Shown here: positions 1 to 9,280 of the stretch, piece by piece | Layout: every line of letters starts with the position of its first letter | Position numbering within the stretch: the first letter of the stretch is position 1 | Assembly (NCBI GenBank): GCA_049609325.1 | Contig: JBMYYK010000005.1 | Span: 1 to 64,000 of the forward strand | Direction of reading: 5' to 3' | DNA: 64,000 nucleotides | DNA from: GCA-2733415 sp049609325 | GTDB taxonomy: Bacteria > Bacteroidota > Bacteroidia > Flavobacteriales > Flavobacteriaceae | Position numbers and translations under genes: made by a program | The notes under the pieces: model-generated | Told to the model about the DNA's origin: nothing | The model's database searches: none | The model's input: the letters and a program-made list of their open reading frames with translations, nothing else

Positions 1-3000
1 GCATCATTCATTTGAATATGTAAATTACCTTGAACAGGGTTGGGCCATAATTTTAGTTGTCCAAGTTCGAAATCTGAAATATTCAATACCGCAGCATTTA
101 TAATTACTGTTTGGTTTGGTAACCAACCACCAGCTGCATTAGAAATATTCACTTTAAATTGATCTGTAAACGCTGCAACTTCTGTGTTTTCAAAAGTGAT
201 AGCACCACCGTTCACCTGGCCTTGTGTAAAAACATCACCAACAACCATTGTACTTGCATATAGCCTTAAATTCCCCATTGTTGGTAATTCTAACAATGTG
301 TAAATCTGATCACTATCAGATTCTGAAGGTGTACTTGCTTCGATATCACCAGTTACTGTAGTGTATGTTGAGTTGACATCTACATTCAACCCGTTGTTCA
401 CAAAGTTTGGAGCAGCAGCAAATGTCGTTGCATCACATATATCTAATACCCATTCTGTAACTGTTCCAGTATCTCCAGGTCCACCATCAGTAATTTCAAG
501 TGTCCAAGTTCCATTTGAATTTTCGCCGTTGAAATCTATTAGACTCCCTACAGGTTGGTAAGTTGTTAATGCTCCACCATTATCTGCAGCAGTACAATTT
601 ATAGCATCAGCAGCGGCGTCATCAAAATTGATGTTAAAATTAGTTTCTTCTGTACAAGTTAATACTTCAATTAAGTCAACTCTTGTTCCTGAAGGAGAAA
701 TTAAAGTGATTGCAACATCTCCAATCCAACTATGGTTATATGCCACTCTAACATTAAGATCACTAATTGTTACCATGTCAGTAACGTTTAGAGTTGAAGT
801 AACTGTAGCCTCGTCATTTATAGTAGTGTTAGTAGTTTGAGTAGTAGTATTACAGTTTAAAGCACCAACTTGGAAGTTGAATGGGTTTGCATCTGTAGCT
901 GTTGCACATCTGTTTTGACCTCTTACTCTCCAGTAATACACGCCACCTTCAGTTAATCCGGTAAGTGTAAGTTGATTTAGAACTACTGTAGAAGTTAATA
1001 AAATAGTTGAAAAATCTGGGTCAGAGGCAATGTCAACTACGTATTCTTCACTATTGTCATCTGTATCCCATGTAAGTGCTACTGCTGTACCAACACCTAT
1101 AGATCCGTTTGCAGGAGCTTGTTGCGTTATTGTGTTAGCAAATGTGCTATGGTATACTGTTAATTCAATATTTCTTATTTCAGTTTCAGAACCATTATCA
1201 GCAATTATTTGAATTAGGTGATTTCCTGGCGCTACAGCATTTAAATTACTAAATGTAACATCAAAATTACCATCAGAAGATAAATTGTTTTGAGTAAAAT
1301 TAACAGATGCTCCGGCAGGAACATTATTTGCACTAAAGTTTGAACTACCACCTCCAATTTGTTTATAATCAAAGTTAAAAGTAGCGTCATTATTAGAACA
1401 GATTGCTTGATTTCCTGATTTGTTAATCAAAGCAATGTCAGAAGATAAACCAGTAACTATTAAAGAAAAGTTTTGTTTACCAGAATATAAGCTTCCTTTA
1501 TGAGTAACAGTAATAGTATATGTTCCAGAAGCACCGTTAACATCTACACGTTCAAAAGGATCAACTGTATTATCAGTTCCATTTCCATTTGTGTTAGAGT
1601 TTACACCAGTTAATCTCCAAGGGTAATATGTGTTACTTGCTTGAGAAACTCTAATATCTAAATCATTTACTAATGTAGCTGTACCGTCATTTATGGCACC
1701 AGTAGTGTTAACATAACCACCAGTTACAGGGTCTGTCCATGAAATTGAAGCTAATAGAGGAGATGAACCATCAGATTGTACTGTCATGGTAAATGTTTCC
1801 CCTTGAGATAATGACTCTTCAGAAATCCATGAAGACAATCCATTTCCAGAAATTGTTTCTGCAGCAGCTTTGGTATTCATTAATCCCCAACCTGTATTTG
1901 CATCTGGTCCTGTTGTTTCTGTATCATCTGCCGTGTGTAATGTTAATCCTTTAAGAGTTGCAGCTCTCATAAAATTACCATTAGTGTTGTTGTAGTGTTG
2001 TTGTAATAATAACATTGATCCACAAACATTTGGCGACGCCATAGATGTTCCTGAAATAGTATTATAAGCAGTGTTACTAGTGTCATAAGCAGAAAATAGA
2101 GATGTTCCGTTACCCATAATATCTGGCTTGATACGGAAGTCATCTGTTGGCCCTTCAGAACTACCACCATTTCTACTAACACTATTTAGTGATCCGTTTG
2201 CAGCGATATTTGCATCCTGACCGTTGGCCACTACCATATTGTTTTTAGAAGTTTTATTTCCACTTAATTTATCATATGAAGAGTTAAAGTTTAAGGGTGC
2301 TCCATTTTCATTATTTGTATTTCCGTCATTTCCTGCAGCAGCAACCATTAAATAATATGGCGCATTATACATTAATTCATCCCATGCTTGTGACTGTAAT
2401 GTATATGCTCCAAATGCCCAATCTGGTACATTTTCAATACCTGCACCATAAGAATGATTAGATAATAACATTCCGTTTATTGCTTCACCAGCTGCCTCGC
2501 TTAAGTCATTATCCCAATCATGAGATAATACGTTTGCTTTAGGAGCCATACCTTTTGAGTTTCTTCCTTGAGCATCATTTCCTAAACCTGTACCAGCAAT
2601 TGTTCCAGTTACGTGTTGTGCATGAAAACTGTTACCATTTAAAGTTGTTTCTCCGTCATTAATAGTTAATCGTCCCACTAAATCTTCATGAGTAGGTCTT
2701 GTAGGTCCACCATCCCATACATGCGCTGTCATTGACTGTCCTTCTACATTTAACCCTAATCCCCCACCATTGTGCAAAAAATTAGCTCGTGTAGATCTTG
2801 CGGCTGCAGTATTGTATATGGTGTAATATACTGGAGTACCATCAAGCCTTAAACGTTGTAATTTATCAAATGCACCGTTTTTACTTGGTTTAGTAATTGG
2901 CCATCCGTTAGCTTTTGCAGCTTTAAAAGCTTTTTCTTGGTCTATTTTTTCTTTAGATTTAAATTGCTCTTTTAATTGATTTAATTTGACTAAATCATAT

Positions 3001-3107
3001 GATTGAGTAATCCGATCTCTTTGTTGTTTTGTTTGAGAATAACCAAGAGTTATACTCAATAGCATGCCTAGTGTTAATGCACGCCTTAAAAAATAATGGT
3101 TTTTCAT
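1..3107 (-). CDS. Secreted S8 (subtilisin-like) serine peptidase with T9SS sorting domain, 3' end outside window
   Basis: The frame opens at an ATG (3107-3105) and stays open for 1035 codons to the window edge. A signal peptide (MKNHYFLRRALTLGMLL..., cleavage after GYSQ) leads into an S8 catalytic domain with the triad Asp132 (VWDGG), His162 (SFHAQHVTGT) and Ser355 (GTSMASP). Then follow a beta-rich region (about 430-560), an FN3-like domain (about 655-740) and a P/proprotein-convertase domain (about 755-890). The last visible residues, LKLWPNP then GNLHIQ, are the start of a T9SS type A sorting domain, so the protein should cross the outer membrane by type IX secretion and be anchored or released at the surface. 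Substrate unknown. Only part of the sorting domain is missing, about 50-60 residues by family norm. Upstream 3108-3340 holds the divergent ABC gene's promoter region. Confidence 0.9.
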   Translation of the reverse strand, partial: MKNHYFLRRALTLGMLLSITLGYSQTKQQRDRITQSYDLVKLNQLKEQFKSKEKIDQEKAFKAAKANGWPITKPSKNGAFDKLQRLRLDGTPVYYTIYNTAAARSTRANFLHNGGGLGLNVEGQSMTAHVWDGGPTRPTHEDLVGRLTINDGETTLNGNSFHAQHVTGTIAGTGLGNDAQGRNSKGMAPKANVLSHDWDNDLSEAAGEAINGMLLSNHSYGAGIENVPDWAFGAYTLQSQAWDELMYNAPYYLMVAAAGNDGNTNNENGAPLNFNSSYDKLSGNKTSKNNMVVANGQDANIAANGSLNSVSRNGGSSEGPTDDFRIKPDIMGNGTSLFSAYDTSNTAYNTISGTSMASPNVCGSMLLLQQHYNNTNGNFMRAATLKGLTLHTADDTETTGPDANTGWGLMNTKAAAETISGNGLSSWISEESLSQGETFTMTVQSDGSSPLLASISWTDPVTGGYVNTTGAINDGTATLVNDLDIRVSQASNTYYPWRLTGVNSNTNGNGTDNTVDPFERVDVNGASGTYTITVTHKGSLYSGKQNFSLIVTGLSSDIALINKSGNQAICSNNDATFNFDYKQIGGGSSNFSANNVPAGASVNFTQNNLSSDGNFDVTFSNLNAVAPGNHLIQIIADNGSETEIRNIELTVYHSTFANTITQQAPANGSIGVGTAVALTWDTDDNSEEYVVDIASDPDFSTILLTSTVVLNQLTLTGLTEGGVYYWRVRGQNRCATATDANPFNFQVGALNCNTTTQTTNTTINDEATVTSTLNVTDMVTISDLNVRVAYNHSWIGDVAITLISPSGTRVDLIEVLTCTEETNFNINFDDAAADAINCTAADNGGALTTYQPVGSLIDFNGENSNGTWTLEITDGGPGDTGTVTEWVLDICDATTFAAAPNFVNNGLNVDVNSTYTTVTGDIEASTPSESDSDQIYTLLELPTMGNLRLYASTMVVGDVFTQGQVNGGAITFENTEVAAFTDQFKVNISNAAGGWLPNQTVIINAAVLNISDFELGQLKLWPNPVQGNLHIQMND

Positions 3108-3294
3108 ATATAAGGTTTTGGGTTATTAATTCCGCTAATCTAATAAAAATAAGTAATTTAGAGTGTATTACAGCGAATAATTTTGCCGATAATCTGTATT
3201 AGTGTAGTTAATTTATAGAGTTAAGGATAGTGATTTTGATGCTTAAGGATTGAATAATTATGTCATCACAACGCTTATTAATAAGGAAACTCAA

Positions 3295-3324
3295 TTGATT
3301 TTTTATTAAAGTTTAAAATGTTTG
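3295..3324 (+). promoter_or_regulatory. Candidate promoter for the ABC transporter ATPase
   Basis: A TTG (3295-3297) is followed after 19 bases by AATGTTTG (3317-3324), one mismatch from the Bacteroidota -7 consensus TAnnTTTG. The predicted transcription start lies just before the ATG at 3341, giving a very short leader. This is a pattern match only. Confidence 0.35.
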
Positions 3325-3340
3325 TGGTATATTGACTTTT

Positions 3341-5029
3341 ATGAGTGAAAAACTTCTTGACATAAAAAACCTATCATTAGCGTTTAGTAATAATCAAACG
3401 GTAAACCAAGTGTTGTTTGATGTGTCATACCATTTGAATAAAAATGAAATACTAGGAGTTGTTGGAGAATCTGGTTCAGGTAAATCGGTGTCTTCATTAG
3501 CAGTTTTAGGGTTGTTGCCTAAAAAACAAACCGTATTCAATTCTGGCGAAATATGTTTTTGTGGGAACAATTTGCTGCAATATTCGCCTGATGAATTCAA
3601 GCAGTTGCGTGGTAATAAAATTGCAATGATTTTTCAAGAACCAATGACGTCACTCAATCCGTCACTAACATGTGGTTTTCAAGTTTTGGAAATATTAAAA
3701 GCCCATACAACGCTGTCGAATATTGAGGCTAAAAATGAAGTAGTGTCATTATTTGAAAAAGTCAAATTGCCTCAACCCAAAGACATCTTTGATAAATACC
3801 CTCATCAAATTTCAGGCGGACAAAAGCAACGGGTTATGATTGCAATGGCCATTGCTTGTAAGCCTGATGTGTTAATTGCAGATGAGCCAACTACGGCTTT
3901 AGACGTTACCGTACAAAAAGAAATTATTGCGCTTTTGAAAGATATTCAACAAAACACGGGCATGAGTATTATATTCATTTCACACGACTTGTCGTTAATT
4001 TCTGAAATTTCTGATCGGGTAGTTGTCATGTATAAAGGTACTATCGTAGAACAAGGAAAAACCTCAGACGTATTTTATAATCCGCAGCACGACTATACAA
4101 AAGCATTGATTCATTCACGCCCTACTGTTAACCAACGTTTAAAAGTATTGCCTACAATTTCAGATTATTTAACGGGTGACATAAATAAAGAGGTTATTTC
4201 AGTTAAAGACCGCATGGAGCATCATGCCCAGTTATATAATTCTGAGCCATTATTACGTGTAGTAAATGTAAATAAAACGTATGTGACCAAAGGGTTTCTG
4301 TTTGAAAATGACACAGAATTCAAAGCTGTTAATAATGTGAACTTCAATTTATATGAAGGTGAAACATTAGGTTTGGTAGGAGAATCGGGGTGCGGTAAAT
4401 CGACTTTAGGAAATGCAATTTTGCAATTAGATAAAGCTACTTCTGGACAGATTTTCTATAAAGGTCAAGATATTACGAATATATCAAAATCAGAATTACG
4501 CGCTCTTAGAAAAGAAATTCAGTTAATTTTTCAAGACCCTTACTCGTCATTAAACCCGAGGATACCTATTGGAAAAGCAATAATGGAACCAATGAGGGTG
4601 CATAAGCTCTATGCAAATGACAATGAACGTAAAGCTAAAACATTGGAACTGTTAAAACGGGTTGGACTTGAAGAAAGTCACTTTTACCGTTACCCTCATG
4701 AATTTTCGGGCGGCCAACGTCAGCGTATAGGTATTGCGCGTACCATTGCTGTAAATCCTAAACTTATTATTTGTGATGAGTCGGTTTCAGCATTAGATAT
4801 TTCTGTACAAGCGCAAGTGTTAAATTTATTAAATGAATTGAAAGAAAACTTTGGCTTCAGTTATATATTCATTTCTCACGATCTGGCGGTTGTGAAATAT
4901 ATGAGTGATCAATTAGTTGTCATGAATAAAGGTGAAATAGAAGAAATAGGTGAGGCAGATGCTGTATATGCACAGCCTAAAACAACATATACTAAAACGT
5001 TAATAGACGCAATTCCAAAAGGGAAGTAA
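3341..5029 (+). CDS. Fused two-domain oligopeptide/dipeptide ABC transporter ATP-binding protein (DppD-DppF type)
   Basis: This 562-residue protein carries two complete ABC ATPase cassettes. The first has Walker A GESGSGKS (about 42-49), signature SGGQKQR (about 157) and Walker B with DEPTTALD. The second has GESGCGKST (about 347), SGGQRQR (about 453) and DESVSALD. The order matches fused DppD/DppF or GsiA-like subunits, which energise uptake of peptides or related solutes at the inner membrane. No permease or binding protein lies beside it, so it must work with products encoded elsewhere. I start at ATG 3341; a TTG at 3332 in the same frame sits at the predicted transcription start and is less likely. 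A terminator follows at once. Confidence 0.9.
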   Translation: MSEKLLDIKNLSLAFSNNQTVNQVLFDVSYHLNKNEILGVVGESGSGKSVSSLAVLGLLPKKQTVFNSGEICFCGNNLLQYSPDEFKQLRGNKIAMIFQEPMTSLNPSLTCGFQVLEILKAHTTLSNIEAKNEVVSLFEKVKLPQPKDIFDKYPHQISGGQKQRVMIAMAIACKPDVLIADEPTTALDVTVQKEIIALLKDIQQNTGMSIIFISHDLSLISEISDRVVVMYKGTIVEQGKTSDVFYNPQHDYTKALIHSRPTVNQRLKVLPTISDYLTGDINKEVISVKDRMEHHAQLYNSEPLLRVVNVNKTYVTKGFLFENDTEFKAVNNVNFNLYEGETLGLVGESGCGKSTLGNAILQLDKATSGQIFYKGQDITNISKSELRALRKEIQLIFQDPYSSLNPRIPIGKAIMEPMRVHKLYANDNERKAKTLELLKRVGLEESHFYRYPHEFSGGQRQRIGIARTIAVNPKLIICDESVSALDISVQAQVLNLLNELKENFGFSYIFISHDLAVVKYMSDQLVVMNKGEIEEIGEADAVYAQPKTTYTKTLIDAIPKGK

Positions 5030-5030
5030 T

Positions 5031-5063
5031 TAAAAAGCCGAAGTATAAACTTCGGCTTTTTAA
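5031..5063. terminator. Bidirectional Rho-independent terminator
   Basis: AAAAAGCCGAAGT and ACTTCGGCTTTTT form a perfect stem around a short AT loop, with A and T tracts on both sides. It lies between the convergent ABC ATPase gene and scoB and can serve both. Confidence 0.9.
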
Positions 5064-5082
5064 TTTTGTATGATAAGAAGGG

Positions 5083-5739
5083 TTAGTTGAGTTGCATCTC
5101 AGGAATATCCCCCTCTATTATTAGAGTACCTTCAGTAGCTTTTTGAATATCTTCAACAGAAATCCCTGGAGCACGCTCTAAAAGTTTAAATCCGTTTTCA
5201 GTCACTTCTAACACAGCTAAGTTAGTCACTATTTTTTTTACACATCCTACACCAGTAAGTGGTAAAGAACAGCGTTTTAGCAGTTTTGATTCTCCTTTTT
5301 TATTGGTGTGCATCATGGCAACAATAATGTTTTCTGCAGAGGCTACTAAATCCATCGCACCTCCCATACCTTTTACCATTTTTCCTGGGATTTTCCAATT
5401 GGCAATATCTCCATTTTCTGAAACTTCCATAGCACCAAGAATGGTCAGATCTACATGTTGTCCGCGAATCATTGCAAAACTCGTGGCAGAATCAAAAAAA
5501 GAAGCCCCATCTAAAGTAGTAATGGTTTGCTTTCCTGCATTGATGATATCGGCATCTTCTTCGCCGTCAAAAGGGAAAGGCCCCATGCCTAAAACGCCGT
5601 TTTCACTTTGAAATTCTACCTCGATGCCTTCAGGGATGTAATTTGCAACTAGAGTAGGTATCCCTATTCCTAAGTTTACAAAATATCCATCTTTAAGTTC
5701 TTTAGCAATACGTTTTGCTATACCTGTTTTATCTAACAT
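5083..5739 (-). CDS. scoB: 3-oxoacid (succinyl-CoA) CoA-transferase subunit B
   Basis: This 218-residue protein has the features of the beta subunit of class I CoA-transferases: the start MLDKTGIAKRIAKEL, then GYFVNLGIGIPT and QSENGVLGMGP, where the Glu of SENG is the catalytic residue that forms the enzyme-CoA thioester. It pairs with subunit A, encoded 2 bp upstream, to move CoA between succinyl-CoA and acetoacetate or a similar 3-oxoacid in the cytoplasm. Length is normal. It is the last gene of the ricT-gldH-pbp-scoAB run and ends at a shared terminator. Confidence 0.93.
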   Translation of the reverse strand: MLDKTGIAKRIAKELKDGYFVNLGIGIPTLVANYIPEGIEVEFQSENGVLGMGPFPFDGEEDADIINAGKQTITTLDGASFFDSATSFAMIRGQHVDLTILGAMEVSENGDIANWKIPGKMVKGMGGAMDLVASAENIIVAMMHTNKKGESKLLKRCSLPLTGVGCVKKIVTNLAVLEVTENGFKLLERAPGISVEDIQKATEGTLIIEGDIPEMQLN

Positions 5740-5741
5740 AA

Positions 5742-6443
5742 TTAGCTTTTTTGTCTTACTGTTCGTTGTTCAATTCGTTTCTCATAATCAGTCCCTTGAA
5801 ATATGCGTTGTACAAATATTCCAGGAACATGTATTTGATTTGGGTCTAATTCTCCTGCAGGAACTAATTCTTCAACTTCTGCAACTGTAATTTTTGCCGC
5901 TCCACACATACATGGATTGAAATTTCGTGCAGTTCCTTTAAAAATTAAGTTTCCGGCTGTATCACCTTTCCAGGCTTTTACAATAGCAAAATCGGCTTTA
6001 AAAGCTTCTTCTAAAACATACATTTTGCCATTAAACTCTCTAGTTTCTTTACCTTCGGCTACTTCAGTTCCGTAACCTGCTGGTGTGTAAAATGCAGGAA
6101 ATCCAGCTTGAGCAGCTCTGCATTTTTCAGCTAAAGTGCCCTGAGGTGTTAATTCTACTTCTAACTCACCGGATAGCATTTGACGTTCAAACTCGTCATT
6201 TTCACCAACATATGATGAGACCATTTTTTTTATTTGCTTTTTTTGAAGCAATAGGCCTAAGCCAAAATCATCAACTCCTGCATTGTTAGAAATACATGTA
6301 ATTTCTTTGACTTCTTTTTTCACCAATTCAGAAATACTGTTTTCTGGTATTCCACAAAGACCAAAACCACCTAACATTAACGTCATGCCGTTTTCAACAC
6401 CTGTTAGTGCTTCTGTTACGTTTTGTACTGTTTTTTTTATCAT
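5742..6443 (-). CDS. scoA: 3-oxoacid (succinyl-CoA) CoA-transferase subunit A
   Basis: This 233-residue alpha subunit of a class I CoA-transferase has the glycine-rich GGFGLCGIPE near residue 30 and the family block CISNNAGVDDFGLG. It forms a heteromeric enzyme with the next gene for ketone-body or branched-chain acid use. Start and stop are clear: an ATG at 6443 and a 2-bp gap to scoB, which implies translational coupling. It begins 11 bp after the penicillin-binding protein gene, so it probably shares that transcript although the functions are unrelated. Confidence 0.93.
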   Translation of the reverse strand: MIKKTVQNVTEALTGVENGMTLMLGGFGLCGIPENSISELVKKEVKEITCISNNAGVDDFGLGLLLQKKQIKKMVSSYVGENDEFERQMLSGELEVELTPQGTLAEKCRAAQAGFPAFYTPAGYGTEVAEGKETREFNGKMYVLEEAFKADFAIVKAWKGDTAGNLIFKGTARNFNPCMCGAAKITVAEVEELVPAGELDPNQIHVPGIFVQRIFQGTDYEKRIEQRTVRQKS

Positions 6444-6454
6444 TGTATTTTATT

Positions 6455-8788
6455 TTATAAACCGTCACCTAAACCATCGTCATAGTCACCGTCGTCTTGT
6501 CCGTTTTGAGTTGCCCACTTGTCACAATCTACTTCAATACTTAAGTTTTCTGGTTCTTCAAAAGGTTTTTCAGAAACCCCTAAGTCTTTATTAGCGTAGC
6601 AGCTTTTCATGTATTGTGCCCAAATTGGTAAGGCCATAGTTGCCCCTTGTCCATATGCGGTATTGTTGAAATGTACTGCTCTATCTTCTGCGCCAACCCA
6701 AACACCAGTTACTAAATTTGGAACCATTCCCATAAACCATCCGTCAGAATTGTTTTGAGTTGTTCCTGTTTTTCCTGCAATGTCATTTGTAAATTGGTAA
6801 GGGTGACCAGTAACTAAGCCTTTTTTATACACGGGGTTCCATGTGTTTTTTCCGCTTCGTAATCGCGCTCCAGACCCATATCGTGTGACACCTTCTAATA
6901 ATTTAACAGACACATAAGCAGATTCTTTACTCAACACGTCTTTTGTTTCTGGAACATTTTGATGCAAGACGATACCATTTTTATCTTCTATTCTTAAAAT
7001 GATAGATGGTTTAATGTATTGTCCCATATTTGCAAGCGTGCTATAAGAGTTGGTCATTTCAAACAAACTTAACTCTGGAGTTCCTAAACAGATAGAAGGA
7101 AATTCTGGTATTTCACTTTTTACCCCTAAACTATGTGCCATTTTCACCACATTTTTTGGCCCAACTTTATCCATTAAACGTGCAGAAATAGTATTTACAG
7201 ATCCGGCTAAAGCTGATTTTAATGAGATCATTCCACTATATTTTCCGTCAGAATTTTTCGGACACCAATCTTTAAGGTTACCATGTCGTCCTTCGGGAAT
7301 ACAGAAGTAAGCATCAGGTAGTGTGTCACAAGGTGAATATTTCAATTGATCGATTGCTGTAGCGTAAACAAAAGGTTTAAAAGTTGATCCTACTTGACGT
7401 GTTCCTTGCTTGGCGTGATCGTATTTAAAGTACTTGTGGTCTATACCGCCAACCCAAGCTTTTACATAACCGGTTTGTGGCTCGATAGATAAGACTCCTG
7501 CTCTTAAGAATTTTTTGTAATACAACATAGAATCTTTAGGCGTCATGATGGTGTCAATTTCTCCATTCCATGAAAAGATTCTCATGTTCTTTTTAATATC
7601 AAACGATGCTAAAGCTTCTTTTTTTGATTTGCCTAACTCTTTGGTGTAAACTCTGTAGCGTTCTGAGCGCATCATTGCTTTTTTAAGTTCTACATCAATC
7701 TCTTTTTGAGTTAGTCCTCTAAACGGAGCTGTTTTATTTTTTTTATTTTGTGAGTCGAGTTCATGCTGTAAATTCTTCATGTGCTTTTTCATAGCCTCTT
7801 CTGCATATTCTTGCATTCTTGAGTCAATAGTCACATAAATTTTTAAACCATCTTTATAAAGATTGTAAAAGTCATCATCGTCGTTTTTCGGATTTTCTTT
7901 AATCCAAGTTTTCATTTCTCTCCTTAGGTGTTCTCTAAAATAAGTGGCTAATCCTGCGTTATGTGTTTCAGGGTGTAAATCTAATTTTAAAGGTAACTTT
8001 TGTAATGAATCTTTTTGAGTTTCAGTAATCAACCCATTACGGTGCATTTGCTTGTACACTACATTTCGTCTGTTGGTTACACCTTCGGGGTTGCGTACCG
8101 GGTTGTAAAGTGTTGAGTTTTTAAACATACCAACAAGCATTGCAGCTTCTTCAGAATTGATGTCTTTAGGTTCTTTTCCAAAATATATTCTAGCTGCAGA
8201 ACGAATACCATCGGCATTATTACCAAAATCATAGATGTTATAATACATGGCAATAATTTCTTGTTTGGTATACTGACGTTCTAACCGTGTAGCAATAACA
8301 TATTCCTTGAACTTTTGTTTCATTCGGTTAAGTAAGCTTCCTCTACCTTCGCTTTGATGGAATAATAGTTTAGCAACTTGCTGTGTAATTGTACTACCAC
8401 CACCTTTTTTACCCAATTGGGCGATGGCTGTAAATGTTCTTCTGATGTCAATACCAGAATGTTCGTAAAAACGTTCATCTTCTGTGGCAACTAAGTTATC
8501 AACTAAGTGTTGGGATAAATCGTCATAACTTACTGGAGTTCTATTGTCATTTAAGTAGAACTTCCCTAGAGTTACTCCGTCTGTTGTGATGATTTCTGAA
8601 GCTAAATTTGATTTAGGATTTTCTAAATCATCAAAATTAGGCATATAACCTAATACTCCAGAAGCCGCAAGAATAAATGGTAGTGCAATACAAAAGAGTC
8701 CTAATACAAATAGTAGCCAAAACCATTTGATGTATTTACCAAATCCAGCGTTTTTTTTAACCGGTTTTTTTTGTGCGCTTTTAGCCAT
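6455..8788 (-). CDS. Class A penicillin-binding protein (PBP1A-type transglycosylase/transpeptidase)
   Basis: This bifunctional peptidoglycan synthase (777 residues) has a basic cytoplasmic tail and one membrane segment (about 20-42). A GT51 glycosyltransferase domain (about 60-230) follows, with EDERFYEHSGID and GGGSTITQQ. The penicillin-binding transpeptidase domain (about 410-700) has its catalytic serine in STFK (about 467), SVN as the second motif and KTGTT (about 670). It polymerises glycan strands and crosslinks peptides on the periplasmic side of the inner membrane. The C-terminus is Asp-rich (DDGDYDDGLGDGL). It is placed 3 bp after gldH, an arrangement I remember as common in flavobacteria. 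Confidence 0.95.
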   Translation of the reverse strand: MAKSAQKKPVKKNAGFGKYIKWFWLLFVLGLFCIALPFILAASGVLGYMPNFDDLENPKSNLASEIITTDGVTLGKFYLNDNRTPVSYDDLSQHLVDNLVATEDERFYEHSGIDIRRTFTAIAQLGKKGGGSTITQQVAKLLFHQSEGRGSLLNRMKQKFKEYVIATRLERQYTKQEIIAMYYNIYDFGNNADGIRSAARIYFGKEPKDINSEEAAMLVGMFKNSTLYNPVRNPEGVTNRRNVVYKQMHRNGLITETQKDSLQKLPLKLDLHPETHNAGLATYFREHLRREMKTWIKENPKNDDDDFYNLYKDGLKIYVTIDSRMQEYAEEAMKKHMKNLQHELDSQNKKNKTAPFRGLTQKEIDVELKKAMMRSERYRVYTKELGKSKKEALASFDIKKNMRIFSWNGEIDTIMTPKDSMLYYKKFLRAGVLSIEPQTGYVKAWVGGIDHKYFKYDHAKQGTRQVGSTFKPFVYATAIDQLKYSPCDTLPDAYFCIPEGRHGNLKDWCPKNSDGKYSGMISLKSALAGSVNTISARLMDKVGPKNVVKMAHSLGVKSEIPEFPSICLGTPELSLFEMTNSYSTLANMGQYIKPSIILRIEDKNGIVLHQNVPETKDVLSKESAYVSVKLLEGVTRYGSGARLRSGKNTWNPVYKKGLVTGHPYQFTNDIAGKTGTTQNNSDGWFMGMVPNLVTGVWVGAEDRAVHFNNTAYGQGATMALPIWAQYMKSCYANKDLGVSEKPFEEPENLSIEVDCDKWATQNGQDDGDYDDGLGDGL

Positions 8789-8791
8789 AAT

Positions 8792-9280
8792 TTAATTGCT
8801 TTTGTGCTCTTCTAGTCTGTATCCAATTTCTGTAATTCCTTTGAGTTGTTCAACTCCATTAACTTCTCCGTTTTTTCTTAAGGCGTGTTCTATGGTTAAT
8901 GTATAGTTGCCAGTTTCGTTAAACTGAATAGCTTCTTTATACCACAATTTATTTTCTTTTATTTCTGAAAACCCTTCACCTAACCATTGTCCATCTGGAG
9001 TAGTCATTTGATATTCTAACGTATCGATGGTTCTATTATTGCTAGGAGTTTCTAACCCAACAATTAAAAACAAATTGCTAAACTCATAAGCATTATTGTT
9101 GCGTAAGTTTATAAACATGTTGTAGTTTTTGAGGCTGTCTGGTGTTTTAAATGTAAACGATACTGCTTCACCTTTGTTCCATGTTTCAGGTAAGGTTTTA
9201 TACTCATCAAGCACATGATTACTATCACATGAAATGAGTAAAATAGCTGTGGTTAAAAGAATAAAAAAACTACGCGTCAT
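8792..9280 (-). CDS. gldH: Gliding motility lipoprotein GldH
   Basis: The 162-residue product has a lipoprotein signal with lipobox LLISC at the N-terminus. The body matches GldH by its overall pattern (NMFINLRNNNAYEFSNLFL, then TTPDGQWLGEGFSEIKE). GldH is one of the lipoproteins required for flavobacterial gliding. Its exact role is unknown; it is thought to support the Gld/T9SS apparatus in the envelope. The start codon overlaps the end of the ricT-like gene by 11 bp, so the two are likely translationally coupled. The gene is a strong marker of Bacteroidota. Confidence 0.88.
   Translation of the reverse strand: MTRSFFILLTTAILLISCDSNHVLDEYKTLPETWNKGEAVSFTFKTPDSLKNYNMFINLRNNNAYEFSNLFLIVGLETPSNNRTIDTLEYQMTTPDGQWLGEGFSEIKENKLWYKEAIQFNETGNYTLTIEHALRKNGEVNGVEQLKGITEIGYRLEEHKSN

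Noticed and set aside
1967..2182. Open frame of 71 codons on the minus strand inside the protease gene
   Set aside because: It is out of phase with the protease frame, which is intact with all three catalytic residues through this region.
3332..3340. TTG start for the ABC ATPase gene, three codons earlier
   Set aside because: It sits at the expected transcription start; ATG 3341 fits the family start better.
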